Below are positions 8,102 to 16,942 of a stretch of DNA of 64,000 nucleotides, piece by piece. The translations under genes were made by a program, and so were the position numbers. Within the stretch, counting starts at the first letter, position 1, and each line of letters opens with the position of its first letter. This DNA is from Chryseobacterium sediminis (GTDB taxonomy: Bacteria; Bacteroidota; Bacteroidia; Flavobacteriales; Weeksellaceae), in assembly GCF_008386505.1 (NCBI RefSeq), contig NZ_VUNZ01000005.1:62001-126000 (forward strand). The letters are read 5' to 3'. The notes beneath the pieces were generated by a model, which made no database searches, was not told the DNA's origin, and saw only the letters and a program-made list of their open reading frames with translations.

Positions 8102-8995
8102 CTATTTATTATTCCTGAGACTTTCCGGCGACACTCCAAACTTCTTTTTAAAAGCCCGTGTAAAGTTCTGGAGATATTCATAGCCACATTCAATAGCGAT
8201 CTCTTTGATCATAATTTCTTTATCTGTAATCAGTTTCTTGGCTTTAAGCATTCTGAGTTCCGATATATAATGAGCAATCGTAGTATGATATTGAGCCTTG
8301 AACTCCTTCCTGATAATACTCTGATTCATACCCATATACTTTCCAATCTCTTCCGCTTTTATATTCCTGTGGTAATTTTCATCAATGAATTTTCTTATCA
8401 TTTCAGGAGTTTTTGGAGTAGATTCCAGTATGTTTTTCTCATTGAACTGCTCAAAAATCAAAATCAATAGTTTGATAACCTTTGCTTCTATAAATAATTT
8501 CTGCATAATTCCTTTTTTGGTATAGCCCAGAATTTCCTTTACAATCATATGCATTTCAACCGTCATGTCCGGCGGTGTTTCTTTATGGAGGAATATGAAA
8601 TTATTATGAGTCATATTTTCCAGGATTTCTGCATTCTCACGATTATGCTCAGGATTGATGAGGTTGAAAACATATTGATAATTGATCTGAATCTGAAGAT
8701 ACTTCAAAATTTCCTGGTTTTCTGTCCATAATTCTGCAACACTTTCTTTAGGAGAGTAGTGGAGAATGTATTGGTTTTTCTTAAATGAAAATTGAGTTCC
8801 ACAGTCATGAGCTTCCAAATTAATTCCATCACTTAATAAAAAAAGAAGATTAAAGCTTGCCTTTCCCTCCATCATATGAGATTTGAAGGATTGATCAGGG
8901 CACAGATCTTCCTGCATAATAATTTTGATGTCTTCGGATCTGAACAAAAGTCCACTTTTAGATGATTTCCTCATACAACACATTTTTACGGCCAT
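8102..8995 (-). CDS. AraC family transcriptional regulator
   Basis: This is a 297-residue one-component regulator. The N-terminal two thirds are a divergent ligand-sensing or dimerisation region. The C-terminal 85-90 residues hold the two helix-turn-helix motifs of the AraC/XylS family (IKAEEIGKYMGMNQSIIRKE, then IKEIAIECGYEYLQNFTRAF) and end in FGVSPESLR. It is divergent from the secreted FISUMP protein at 9129. Two GATAACT boxes 21 bases apart lie between the genes and are the likely binding site. The inducer cannot be guessed, since the sensor domain matches no family I recognise. Confidence 0.9.
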   Translation of the reverse strand: MAVKMCCMRKSSKSGLLFRSEDIKIIMQEDLCPDQSFKSHMMEGKASFNLLFLLSDGINLEAHDCGTQFSFKKNQYILHYSPKESVAELWTENQEILKYLQIQINYQYVFNLINPEHNRENAEILENMTHNNFIFLHKETPPDMTVEMHMIVKEILGYTKKGIMQKLFIEAKVIKLLILIFEQFNEKNILESTPKTPEMIRKFIDENYHRNIKAEEIGKYMGMNQSIIRKEFKAQYHTTIAHYISELRMLKAKKLITDKEIMIKEIAIECGYEYLQNFTRAFKKKFGVSPESLRNNK

Positions 8996-9028
8996 GGTAC
9001 AACTACTTAAGGTAAAAGTCCCTCACAG

Positions 9029-9083
9029 GATAACTAAAAGTTCGGAAATGATAACTCGGGGTTAAATATGAGAAGTACTTTTG
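9029..9083 (+). promoter_or_regulatory. Activator-type promoter with paired GATAACT boxes
   Basis: GATAACT occurs at 9029-9035 and again at 9050-9056, exactly 21 bases apart, which is two helical turns and usual for tandem AraC-family half-sites. An exact -7 box, TACTTTTG, follows at 9076-9083. The second GATAACT falls where a -33 TTTG would be expected and none is present, which suggests an activator-dependent promoter for the gene at 9129. Confidence 0.5.
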
Positions 9084-9128
9084 CGCAAAATTAAATTAAA
9101 TTTAGAATAATTAAAAATAATATTTTAT

Positions 9129-11207
9129 ATGTTTAGAGATTTACATTTTGCAATACAGAAAATCAGAACGGGATTAACGTTGCTGACTATTGCCGGAAGC
9201 TGCTTGTATGCTCAGCAATGGGAAAATGTTGGAGGCATTCAGGATGTATCAGCGGCAGGAAGCAGTTTTAACAATTTAGTTATTGACAACTCAGGAAATT
9301 ATTATCTGTCATATTATGATGTTTCCGTAGCGAGAGGTTCTGTTCAGAAATTTAACGGAAATTCATGGTCCTATTTAGGAGGAAGCGCCGGAGTTACTAC
9401 AGGAACAGCTACTTACAATTCATTATCTATAAGTCCTAACGGAAACAGTCTTTACTATACCAATCAGCTGGGATACCCAGGTTCAGGAATGGAAGTGCGT
9501 TTATTTACAGGATCTTTATGGTCTCAGCTTCCCAATGTTACAGATAGTTCTGTAAATTATCAGGCCTCTGCGGTATCATCTGATAATATTCTCTTTACGT
9601 ATGGATCTTATGGTTCAGGAACTGTGAAAAAATATTCTGCAGGAGCATGGGAACAGGTAGGAAATGCCGGTTTTTCAGGGGGTGCAGAATTTGCAGAAAT
9701 GGTTATTGGAACTAATGATATGGTGTATACATGTAATGTTTCCGGAGGTTTAAAAGTATATCAAAACAGTACTGGCGCAGGTTCTTCGCAAAACTGGAGT
9801 CTTGTAGGAGGTGCTGCTGCAGATGCTTCTTCTTCGGGAGAGCAATACAATGCTGATATCGCTTTGGATGGATCTAATACTATTTATGTAGCCTATGTTT
9901 CAAACTCAGCAGGAGGAAAAAAATTGAATGTTAAAAAATTTGATGGAAACTCATGGGTTCAGGTGGGAAATGCTAATTTTTCAGACGGAAAAGTTCAGCA
10001 TGTTGCTTTAGCAGTAACAGAATCCGGGAAACCATATGTAGTTGCCAGCCGTTTTGAGAACGATAATTTCCTGAGAAATACGGTGTATAAATTAGATGAT
10101 TCACAAAACTGGGTTGTTTTTGGAGGTGACTTTGTGTCGGATGGTGAAGCAAAATACAACGACCTTGCAATAGATAAAGCACATAATTATCTTGTTCTTG
10201 CTTATTCAGACAACACAACGAAAGTTAAAAGAATTTCTCTGACATTAAATCCACAAACATGTAGCAATACAGACCCGGGAACAAATGTAGGAGATATAGG
10301 CTGCGTAAGTTTTATGTATCGTGGTCAGCAGGTTGCTTATTCTACAGTAAGAGGAGCAGACGGGAAAATATGGCTTCAGCAGAATCTGGGAAGCACACAG
10401 GTTGCTTCATCAGTGGCTGATGCGAATGCATATGGAGATCTTTTCCAGTGGGGAAGATGGGATGATGGTCACCAGCTTAGAAATTCACAGGTAGCGCAAG
10501 CCCCTTCATCTAATACTCCGGAAGGAATTGGTGCAGCAGGAGGAGCGTATATCGCAGGATCTCCGGCATGGTGGGCAGGTTTTGCAAGTTCAGATACATG
10601 GACAGGAGTAATAGCTTCACAGGCTACTGCATCCGCTGGGGTAGATCCTTGTAAAGCAATCGGAGCAGACTGGAAAATGCCTTCTCAGGCAGATTGGACT
10701 GCTTTGGTAGGTGCTGAAGGTATTGGTAATCCGGCAACGGCTTACAGCAGTAATCTTAAATTACCGGCAGGAGGAAACAGAAGTTCCAGTAACGGAGACT
10801 TTAGTTTTGTAGGACAAAGAGGATATTTCTGGAGTTCAGATACATCAAGTTTAGGAGCGAAATATCTATATATCGGAACCACTATCGCGAACCCTTCAGC
10901 CGGAGGAATGAGAGGTCAGGGGTCTTCGGTAAGATGTATTAAGCCTTCATCTTCTTTAAGTACCTCAGATATCAGGCTGAATAATGCGGTTATAGGAATG
11001 TATCCTAACCCGACAAAAGGAATTCTTACAGTTAAATCAGACTCCGTGATTGAAAAAGTAAACGTTATCAACGCGGTAGGGCAAAAGATGAATGTACAGT
11101 TCTCAGATAATCAGATCAACATGACTGAACTTCCTTCAGGGCTATATATCGTAGAATTAAAATTGAAGAATGGACAGTCCGTTTCTAAAAAAATTATAAA
11201 AGACTAA
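9129..11207 (+). CDS. Secreted FISUMP-domain protein with T9SS sorting domain
   Basis: This is a 692-residue exported protein. A signal peptide ending near SCLYAQ is followed by a repeat region at about residues 30-375, with recurring WxxVGG / WxxLGG motifs (QWENVGG, SWSYLGG, SWVQVGNA) typical of beta-propeller blades. About residues 385-610 form a FISUMP domain (GKIWLQQNLG, LFQWGRWDDG, WKMPSQADW, YFWSSD, VRCIK). The last 75 residues are a type A T9SS sorting domain (MYPNPTKGILTV, ending VSKKIIKD). It should reach the cell surface or medium through the outer membrane. The substrate or ligand is unknown. The probable regulator is the divergent AraC protein. Confidence 0.85.
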   Translation: MFRDLHFAIQKIRTGLTLLTIAGSCLYAQQWENVGGIQDVSAAGSSFNNLVIDNSGNYYLSYYDVSVARGSVQKFNGNSWSYLGGSAGVTTGTATYNSLSISPNGNSLYYTNQLGYPGSGMEVRLFTGSLWSQLPNVTDSSVNYQASAVSSDNILFTYGSYGSGTVKKYSAGAWEQVGNAGFSGGAEFAEMVIGTNDMVYTCNVSGGLKVYQNSTGAGSSQNWSLVGGAAADASSSGEQYNADIALDGSNTIYVAYVSNSAGGKKLNVKKFDGNSWVQVGNANFSDGKVQHVALAVTESGKPYVVASRFENDNFLRNTVYKLDDSQNWVVFGGDFVSDGEAKYNDLAIDKAHNYLVLAYSDNTTKVKRISLTLNPQTCSNTDPGTNVGDIGCVSFMYRGQQVAYSTVRGADGKIWLQQNLGSTQVASSVADANAYGDLFQWGRWDDGHQLRNSQVAQAPSSNTPEGIGAAGGAYIAGSPAWWAGFASSDTWTGVIASQATASAGVDPCKAIGADWKMPSQADWTALVGAEGIGNPATAYSSNLKLPAGGNRSSSNGDFSFVGQRGYFWSSDTSSLGAKYLYIGTTIANPSAGGMRGQGSSVRCIKPSSSLSTSDIRLNNAVIGMYPNPTKGILTVKSDSVIEKVNVINAVGQKMNVQFSDNQINMTELPSGLYIVELKLKNGQSVSKKIIKD

Positions 11208-11269
11208 CAGAATTTCAATACTAAAGATTTTCGTTCAAAAAATAGTTCATTACAATTACTTTTATTGGG

Positions 11270-11297
11270 AGGCTCGTGAAATTTTCATGAGCCTTTT
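11270..11297 (+). terminator. Intrinsic terminator after the FISUMP protein
   Basis: AGGCTCGTGAA pairs with TTCATGAGCCT (one G-T pair) around a 3-base loop and is followed by TTTTTT. It separates the FISUMP gene from the amylase gene. Confidence 0.85.
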
Positions 11298-11399
11298 TTA
11301 ATTTTATTTTTTCCCGGAAAATTGAAATATTTGATGAAGACTGGATGAAAATAGTCGTTATGAAGAAAAATTTATGCTATATTCGATAAAAAATAAGAA

Positions 11400-14237
11400 A
11401 TGAAAAAGCTTTATTCCGTTGTTTTTCTGATGATTGCTATGGCTGTTTTTGGACAGATTAATTATACCATTACACCAAATCCATTCAATGAAACTGATGC
11501 TGTTACTCTTACAGTTCCGGGAGATCAGATTGATGAATCGGCATGGGGTGTGTCTAACAATGCTATTTATATCTGGTCATGGTCTTTTGATACTAATTAT
11601 CAAAACAGTCAGGACTGTCCTACCAATGGCAGCTGGAGTAACTCCAATGATTTGAATAAACTAAATTATAATGCTGCAACAGACAGCTATTCACTCACTT
11701 TTACCCCTACTTCTTTTTTTGGTAGAACAGGAATCGGAAGATTCGGATTTTTATTAAAAGATAAAACAGGATCTCATCAGACCTCACCGGACATTTTTGT
11801 CAATGTGGGTACTTTAAGCTTAAGCCTTACCAATCCACTGGCCAATAGCCTGACTTCTGTTCCGGTAGGGAATTCAATCAATATTACAGCGACTACCAAT
11901 GTCAATGCGACATTTCAGTTAAAAGCAAATGGAATTGTTATCAATTCAACGACAATTCCTTCACAATCTTACTCTTATAATTATACTGTTTCTGAGGATG
12001 CCAATATGGAACTTGTTGCAACGCAAGGATCTAATTCTAAAAATGGAACATTTATTTTACAGGTTCCGAGAAATGTAGTTTCTGAAGCCATTCCAAACTG
12101 GATTAAGCAGGGGATTAATTATCATCCGACAGATCAGACCAAAGTGGGGCTTGCGTTATATGCTCCAGGCAAAAGCTTTGTACATGTCATCGGAAGTTTT
12201 AATAACTGGGCGGTGAATGACACGTATTTAATGAAAAAAGATACCACAAACCCGGATCTTTACTGGATTGAACTCAACGGGATCACTCCTCAGCAGCTCT
12301 ACACTTTCCAATACAGAACCAATGATTTAAGAAAAGTAGCAGACCCGTATTCCCCTCAGATTTTATCTTCTTACGATGATCCTTGGATTTCAGCTTCTAC
12401 CTATCCAAGTTTACCTGCATTTCCTGCTGGGCAGGGTTTTGAGGTTTCAACATTTAAAACGGGACAAACAGCCTATAACTGGCAGGTAACCAATTTTCAG
12501 AGACCGGCAAAAGAAGATCTGGTAGTTTACGAATTATTATTGAGAGATTTCACGCAGGATAAGAACTGGCAGTCATTGATCAATAAAATTTCTTATTTAA
12601 AAAATCTAAAGATCAATGCTATAGAATTACTTCCCATCATGGAATTTGATGGAAACCTTTCATGGGGATACAATACATCCTTCCATTATGCATTGGACAA
12701 AGCCTATGGAACTCCTGAAAAATTTAAAGAATTTGTAGATCTCTGCCACCAGAACGGAATTGCAGTTATTTTGGATGTGGCATTTAACCATGCAACAGGA
12801 CGTTCACCTTTGGTAAGACTTTGGAATGTAGATCCTGATGGAGACGGCTATGGAAATGTTGCTGCAAACAATCCTTATTTCAATCAGGTTCCCAAACATT
12901 CATACAATGTATTTAACGATTTTAATCATACAAGCCTTTCAACTCAATATTACGTTGAAAGATGTCTTCAGCAATGGCTTACAGAATATCGTATTGACGG
13001 ATTCCGTTGGGATTTAACCAAAGGATTTACCCAAAGCTGCTCTGAAAATGACGAAGCATGTACCAATGCCTATCAACAGGACAGAGTAGATATCATGAAA
13101 CACTATGCCGACAGGCAATGGGCAATTGATCCCAATTCATATATGATCTTTGAACACCTGGGGACGGATGCGGAAGAACAGCAATGGGCAAACTACAGGG
13201 TAGCAGAAGGGAAAGGGGTAATGCTTTGGAATAAACAGACAGATCCTTATAATCAGAATACCATGGGATATAAAGACAACAGTAATTATGACAGGATGAA
13301 CCATAGTCTTCATGGCTTTACCAATATGCGTGCTGTTGGGTATGGAGAAAGTCATGATGAAGAAAGACTGATGTTTAAAAACCTTGCATATGGTGCAGCG
13401 AATGGAAGTTATGATGTTAAAAATCTTAATACTGCTCTTGAGAGAATGAAAACTTTCGGTGCGACTTTCTTTACAATTCCCGGCCCGAAAATGATCTGGC
13501 AGTTTGGTGAGCTAGGATATGAATTCAGTATCAATAGATGTGCTGACGGTACTATCAATAACGGATGCAGAACGGATGAGAAACCTGTTGCATTTACTTT
13601 GGGATATGATACCAATGCAAACAGAAAAGCAGTATATGATACATGGGCAAAAATAATCACGATCAGAAATTCTCATCAGATTTTTAAAACTAAAACATAC
13701 AGTATAGAATCCAATAATCTGACGAATGACCCAAATGGACTGATTACAAGAATTTATCTCTACGATCCGGCGATTACAACAGGGATAAAAAATGTAGTCG
13801 TACTGGCCAATTATGATACATCTGCACAAAATGTTGTTCCTTACTTTCCTTACACAGGGCAATGGCAGAATCTGATGGATAACAGTATTTCAAATGTGAC
13901 TTCTACAACAGCTCCTATCACTTTGCAACCGGGAGAATTCAGAATCTTTGGGAACTATGCAGGATCTTTGTCAACAACGGATATCAATGCAGGAAATAAA
14001 TTGTCTCTCCATATTGCAGACAATCCGATACAAAATGGAATCGCTAAATTGATTTTTAACAAAGCGAAAAACGGAGAAATTTTGATTTTTGATATGACCG
14101 GTAAAAAACTGGACTCATTCAAACTGAATAAAGAAAATGGAACTTATGAAGTGAAAATCAATTATCCGGCAGGAACTTATCTGGTTCAGTTGAAATCAGA
14201 AACAGGAACTGCCATTCAAAAGATGATTGTTAAGTAA
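11400..14237 (+). CDS. Secreted alpha-amylase family glycoside hydrolase (GH13) with T9SS sorting domain
   Basis: This 945-residue enzyme should act on alpha-glucans outside the cell. A signal peptide (MKKLYSVVFLMIAMAVFGQ) is followed by two beta-sandwich regions to about residue 225, then a CBM48-like N-domain at about 240-350 (VIGSFNNWAVND). The GH13 barrel begins at about 375 (DLVVYELLLRDFT). Catalytic residues appear intact: nucleophile Asp538 in RIDGFRWDLTK, acid/base Glu585 in IFEHLG, and Asp653 in GESHDEE. The last 75 residues form a T9SS sorting domain ending in IQKMIVK. No polysaccharide-utilisation SusCD pair is nearby, so the gene appears to stand alone. Confidence 0.92.
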   Translation: MKKLYSVVFLMIAMAVFGQINYTITPNPFNETDAVTLTVPGDQIDESAWGVSNNAIYIWSWSFDTNYQNSQDCPTNGSWSNSNDLNKLNYNAATDSYSLTFTPTSFFGRTGIGRFGFLLKDKTGSHQTSPDIFVNVGTLSLSLTNPLANSLTSVPVGNSINITATTNVNATFQLKANGIVINSTTIPSQSYSYNYTVSEDANMELVATQGSNSKNGTFILQVPRNVVSEAIPNWIKQGINYHPTDQTKVGLALYAPGKSFVHVIGSFNNWAVNDTYLMKKDTTNPDLYWIELNGITPQQLYTFQYRTNDLRKVADPYSPQILSSYDDPWISASTYPSLPAFPAGQGFEVSTFKTGQTAYNWQVTNFQRPAKEDLVVYELLLRDFTQDKNWQSLINKISYLKNLKINAIELLPIMEFDGNLSWGYNTSFHYALDKAYGTPEKFKEFVDLCHQNGIAVILDVAFNHATGRSPLVRLWNVDPDGDGYGNVAANNPYFNQVPKHSYNVFNDFNHTSLSTQYYVERCLQQWLTEYRIDGFRWDLTKGFTQSCSENDEACTNAYQQDRVDIMKHYADRQWAIDPNSYMIFEHLGTDAEEQQWANYRVAEGKGVMLWNKQTDPYNQNTMGYKDNSNYDRMNHSLHGFTNMRAVGYGESHDEERLMFKNLAYGAANGSYDVKNLNTALERMKTFGATFFTIPGPKMIWQFGELGYEFSINRCADGTINNGCRTDEKPVAFTLGYDTNANRKAVYDTWAKIITIRNSHQIFKTKTYSIESNNLTNDPNGLITRIYLYDPAITTGIKNVVVLANYDTSAQNVVPYFPYTGQWQNLMDNSISNVTSTTAPITLQPGEFRIFGNYAGSLSTTDINAGNKLSLHIADNPIQNGIAKLIFNKAKNGEILIFDMTGKKLDSFKLNKENGTYEVKINYPAGTYLVQLKSETGTAIQKMIVK

Positions 14238-14245
14238 AAGAAAAG

Positions 14246-14278
14246 GCAGATTTGCAGTACAGCAGATCTGCTTTTTTT
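14246..14278 (+). terminator. Terminator after the amylase, overlapping the next promoter
   Basis: GCAGATTTGC pairs with GCAGATCTGC (10 bp, one G-T) around a 6-base loop, and seven T follow. The T run merges into the TTTG -33 element of the riboswitch promoter, so the end of one unit and the start of the next share bases. Confidence 0.85.
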
Positions 14279-14306
14279 GTGGATTTAAAAAATTAGTCTA
14301 CTTTTG
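14276..14306 (+). promoter_or_regulatory. Promoter of the SAM-riboswitch operon
   Basis: TTTG at 14276-14279 and TACTTTTG at 14299-14306 are exact matches at 19-base spacing. Transcription should start just at the 5' end of the riboswitch, about 14312. Confidence 0.8.
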
Positions 14307-14311
14307 CAGTA

Positions 14312-14417
14312 GATTTATCAAGAAAGGTGGAGGGATTTGGCCCAGAGAAACCTTAGCAACCTGCACGATTCCAGAAGTGTAAAGGTGCTAATTCCAACCC
14401 TGCGGGGGAGATAAGTG
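14312..14417 (+). promoter_or_regulatory. SAM-I (S-box) riboswitch aptamer
   Basis: The conserved S-box blocks appear in order: TATCAAGAAAGG, TGGAGGGA, GAAACCTTAGCAACCTG, AAGGTGCTAATTCC and GAGATAAG. Helix P1 forms between TTTATC (14314-14319) and GATAAG (14410-14415). SAM-I riboswitches sense S-adenosylmethionine and lower expression when it is plentiful. Between the aptamer and the ATG at 14512 I see a hairpin with an internal loop (TCTGCGGA / TCCGTCAGA, about 14463-14483) but no strong T tract. Whether control is by termination or at translation is not clear. ATAAG of P1 can also pair with CTTAT at 14429-14433, a possible anti-P1. Confidence 0.93.
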
Positions 14418-14511
14418 AAGTCAATATTCTTATATGAATTCCATTTCTTGAAGTCTTGTATATCTGCGGAAATATCCGTCAGACTGTTATTATTAATTGG
14501 CAAGAACAAAA

Positions 14512-16935
14512 ATGAAAAAATTAAGTACAGCTGTATTATTGCTAGGGGCAATTTTGATTGCTGCTCAAGAGAATGAGGAAAAAGGAAAACAAATCGAAGA
14601 TATTATCATCGTTGGAAACCGTAATGTTAAAAGAACAAAACTGGAAACACCGGTTCCCGTAGATGTTATCAATATTGACAAAATCCAAAGGAGTTCTCCG
14701 CAAATGACTGCTCAGGATCTTCTTAATTATGTTATTCCATCGTTTAATGCGGTGAGACAGTCTGCTTCTGATGGGACGGAACATATTGATCCTGTAACTT
14801 TAAGAGGAATGGCATCTGATCAGGTTCTCGTATTGCTGAACGGAAAAAGAAGACACACTACTTCTTTAGTCAACTATCAGAATACGGTAGGAAATGGCTC
14901 TGTGGGAACAGATCTGAGTACAATTCCTGTCATTGCTATTGATAGAATAGAAGTGTTAAGAGACGGTGCGGCAGCGCAATACGGCTCTGATGCCATAGCA
15001 GGAGTGATCAATATTATTCTTAAAAAAAATATAGGAGCCTCAGCAAGTCTTACTTACGGTTTGACTGGGAGAAATGACGGAGATACCTATCAGGCAGGAG
15101 CTAACTATGGAGCTTCATTAGGAAAGAAAGACGGATATATCAACCTTTCATTACAGCTAAGCCACAGAGGAAAAACCACAAGAACTCAAAACCATGATCT
15201 GGATATTTTCGGAGATAATTTCGCATATGCATTTGCCGATAATCCTGAAGCAGCCAGAGCTGCAGATGATGCAGAAATCGAGAAAAGAGGATTGACCCGC
15301 GATGATTTTAATTTTCAGATCGGAGATGCCCAGATCAGGCAGGGACAGCTGTTTTTCAACTCGGAATACCCTTTTAACGATCAATTTAAAATCTATTCTT
15401 TCGGAGGTTTCAGTATTAAAGAAGGAAAGGGGTTTGGTTTCAGAAGGCTGCCAAGCGAAACATCCAATGTGGTTTCATCCATTTATCCGAACGGATTTCA
15501 GGCCAATTTAGGATCTCAGGTGTATGATGTTTCCTATGCTGTGGGAGCGAAATATAATTTCAATGATTGGGTATTAGACCTAAGCAACACATTCGGAAGT
15601 AATACTTTCAATTATAATGTGAGCAATACCAATAATGCATCTCTTGGAGCAAAATCACCCACCCGTTTTTACGCAGGAGCGCATAGTTTCCTTCAGAATA
15701 CGGTGAATCTTGATGTTTCCAAAAATATAAACCGTTTCAATATTGCTTTCGGGGGAGAATTCAGATTTGAACAATATCAGATCAAAGCCGGTGATGAAGC
15801 TTCCTATACCCAATATGACATCAATGGAAATGTTGCCACTGAAGGATCAACAGTACTTGGTGCTGGAGGATCTCAATCCTTTATCGGATTTTCTCCAAAC
15901 AATGCCTTGAAAAAAGATAGACATTCCACAGCTGTATATGCGGATGTTTCGTATGATTTGGATAAAAAATTAAATATTGATGCTGCTGCCAGATTTGAAA
16001 ATTATTCAGATTTTGGGAATACATTGAATGGAAAGCTGGCCATACGATATGAATTCGTAAAAAATTATGCCGTAAGAGCAGCTGTTGGAACAGGATTCAG
16101 GGCTCCTTCACTACAACAACAGTATTTTAATAATTCCTATGCAGATATTTCGACAACAGGATCAAAGATTGTTACGAAAGGAATCTTTAGCAACGATAGC
16201 GAAGCCGCTAAGATTCTTGGATTTGATAAGCTTAAGCAGGAAACTTCTGTCAACGCAAGTGCAGGATTTACGCTGAGACCTTTAAACAGATTGTCTATTT
16301 CTGTAGATGGATACTGGATAAGAGTAAAAGACAGAATTGTGATCACCAGCAATATTACAGATTCAAGATTAGAACAGTTTAAGGTAGAAAGCGGACGTTT
16401 TTTTGCTAATGCAATAGATACAGAAACAAAAGGAGTAGACTTGATAGTAACTTATGACTGGGTTCTAGGCAAAGGGAAATTAAATGTGAATCTGGCAGGA
16501 AACTATACAGAAACAAAAATCACAGATTTCCATTTTCCAGAAAATTTAGGAACACCTCAGGATCAGTTTTTTGGTCCGGATCAGATCAATATTATTGAAA
16601 CCCTTTCTCCGAAAACAAAAGCTTCATTGGGATTAAATTATGGAATTGGGAAATTCAATTTTCTCGTAAGAAATACCTATTTTGGCAAAGTAATAAGAGA
16701 TGGTTATCCCTTTGGAGGAGTCCAGGAATTCTCCCCAAAAGTAGTTACAGACATCAGTGTTGGATATGATATTACAAAAAGTATCAACTTTACGGTAGGA
16801 GCCAATAACGTATTTGATGTCTTCCCGGATCGCCAGATCTATGAAAATTCGTATTATGGAGTATTCAAATATGCACCGGTTCAGATGGGAACACTGGGGA
16901 ATTATTTCTTCGGAAGACTTAATTTTAACTTTTAA
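14512..16935 (+). CDS. TonB-dependent outer-membrane receptor under SAM riboswitch control
   Basis: This 807-residue TonB-dependent receptor imports a ligand across the outer membrane using the proton motive force. The ATG at 14512 is preferred over an in-frame TTG at 14497 because it opens on a clean signal peptide (MKKLSTAVLLLGAILIAAQ). The plug domain spans about residues 40-165 (DPVTLRGMASDQVLVLLNGK, IDRIEVLRDGAAAQYGSDA). The 22-strand barrel follows and ends in an aromatic strand, FFGRLNFNF. No N-terminal carboxypeptidase-like or signalling domain is present, so it is not SusC-like. The SAM-I leader and the downstream permease point to methionine or a methionine-containing ligand; that is inference. 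Confidence 0.92.
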   Translation: MKKLSTAVLLLGAILIAAQENEEKGKQIEDIIIVGNRNVKRTKLETPVPVDVINIDKIQRSSPQMTAQDLLNYVIPSFNAVRQSASDGTEHIDPVTLRGMASDQVLVLLNGKRRHTTSLVNYQNTVGNGSVGTDLSTIPVIAIDRIEVLRDGAAAQYGSDAIAGVINIILKKNIGASASLTYGLTGRNDGDTYQAGANYGASLGKKDGYINLSLQLSHRGKTTRTQNHDLDIFGDNFAYAFADNPEAARAADDAEIEKRGLTRDDFNFQIGDAQIRQGQLFFNSEYPFNDQFKIYSFGGFSIKEGKGFGFRRLPSETSNVVSSIYPNGFQANLGSQVYDVSYAVGAKYNFNDWVLDLSNTFGSNTFNYNVSNTNNASLGAKSPTRFYAGAHSFLQNTVNLDVSKNINRFNIAFGGEFRFEQYQIKAGDEASYTQYDINGNVATEGSTVLGAGGSQSFIGFSPNNALKKDRHSTAVYADVSYDLDKKLNIDAAARFENYSDFGNTLNGKLAIRYEFVKNYAVRAAVGTGFRAPSLQQQYFNNSYADISTTGSKIVTKGIFSNDSEAAKILGFDKLKQETSVNASAGFTLRPLNRLSISVDGYWIRVKDRIVITSNITDSRLEQFKVESGRFFANAIDTETKGVDLIVTYDWVLGKGKLNVNLAGNYTETKITDFHFPENLGTPQDQFFGPDQINIIETLSPKTKASLGLNYGIGKFNFLVRNTYFGKVIRDGYPFGGVQEFSPKVVTDISVGYDITKSINFTVGANNVFDVFPDRQIYENSYYGVFKYAPVQMGTLGNYFFGRLNFNF

Positions 16936-16942
16936 TCATTAA

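Noticed and set aside
14497..14511. TTG start for the TonB receptor
   Set aside because: It would add five residues before a clean signal peptide that begins at the ATG at 14512.
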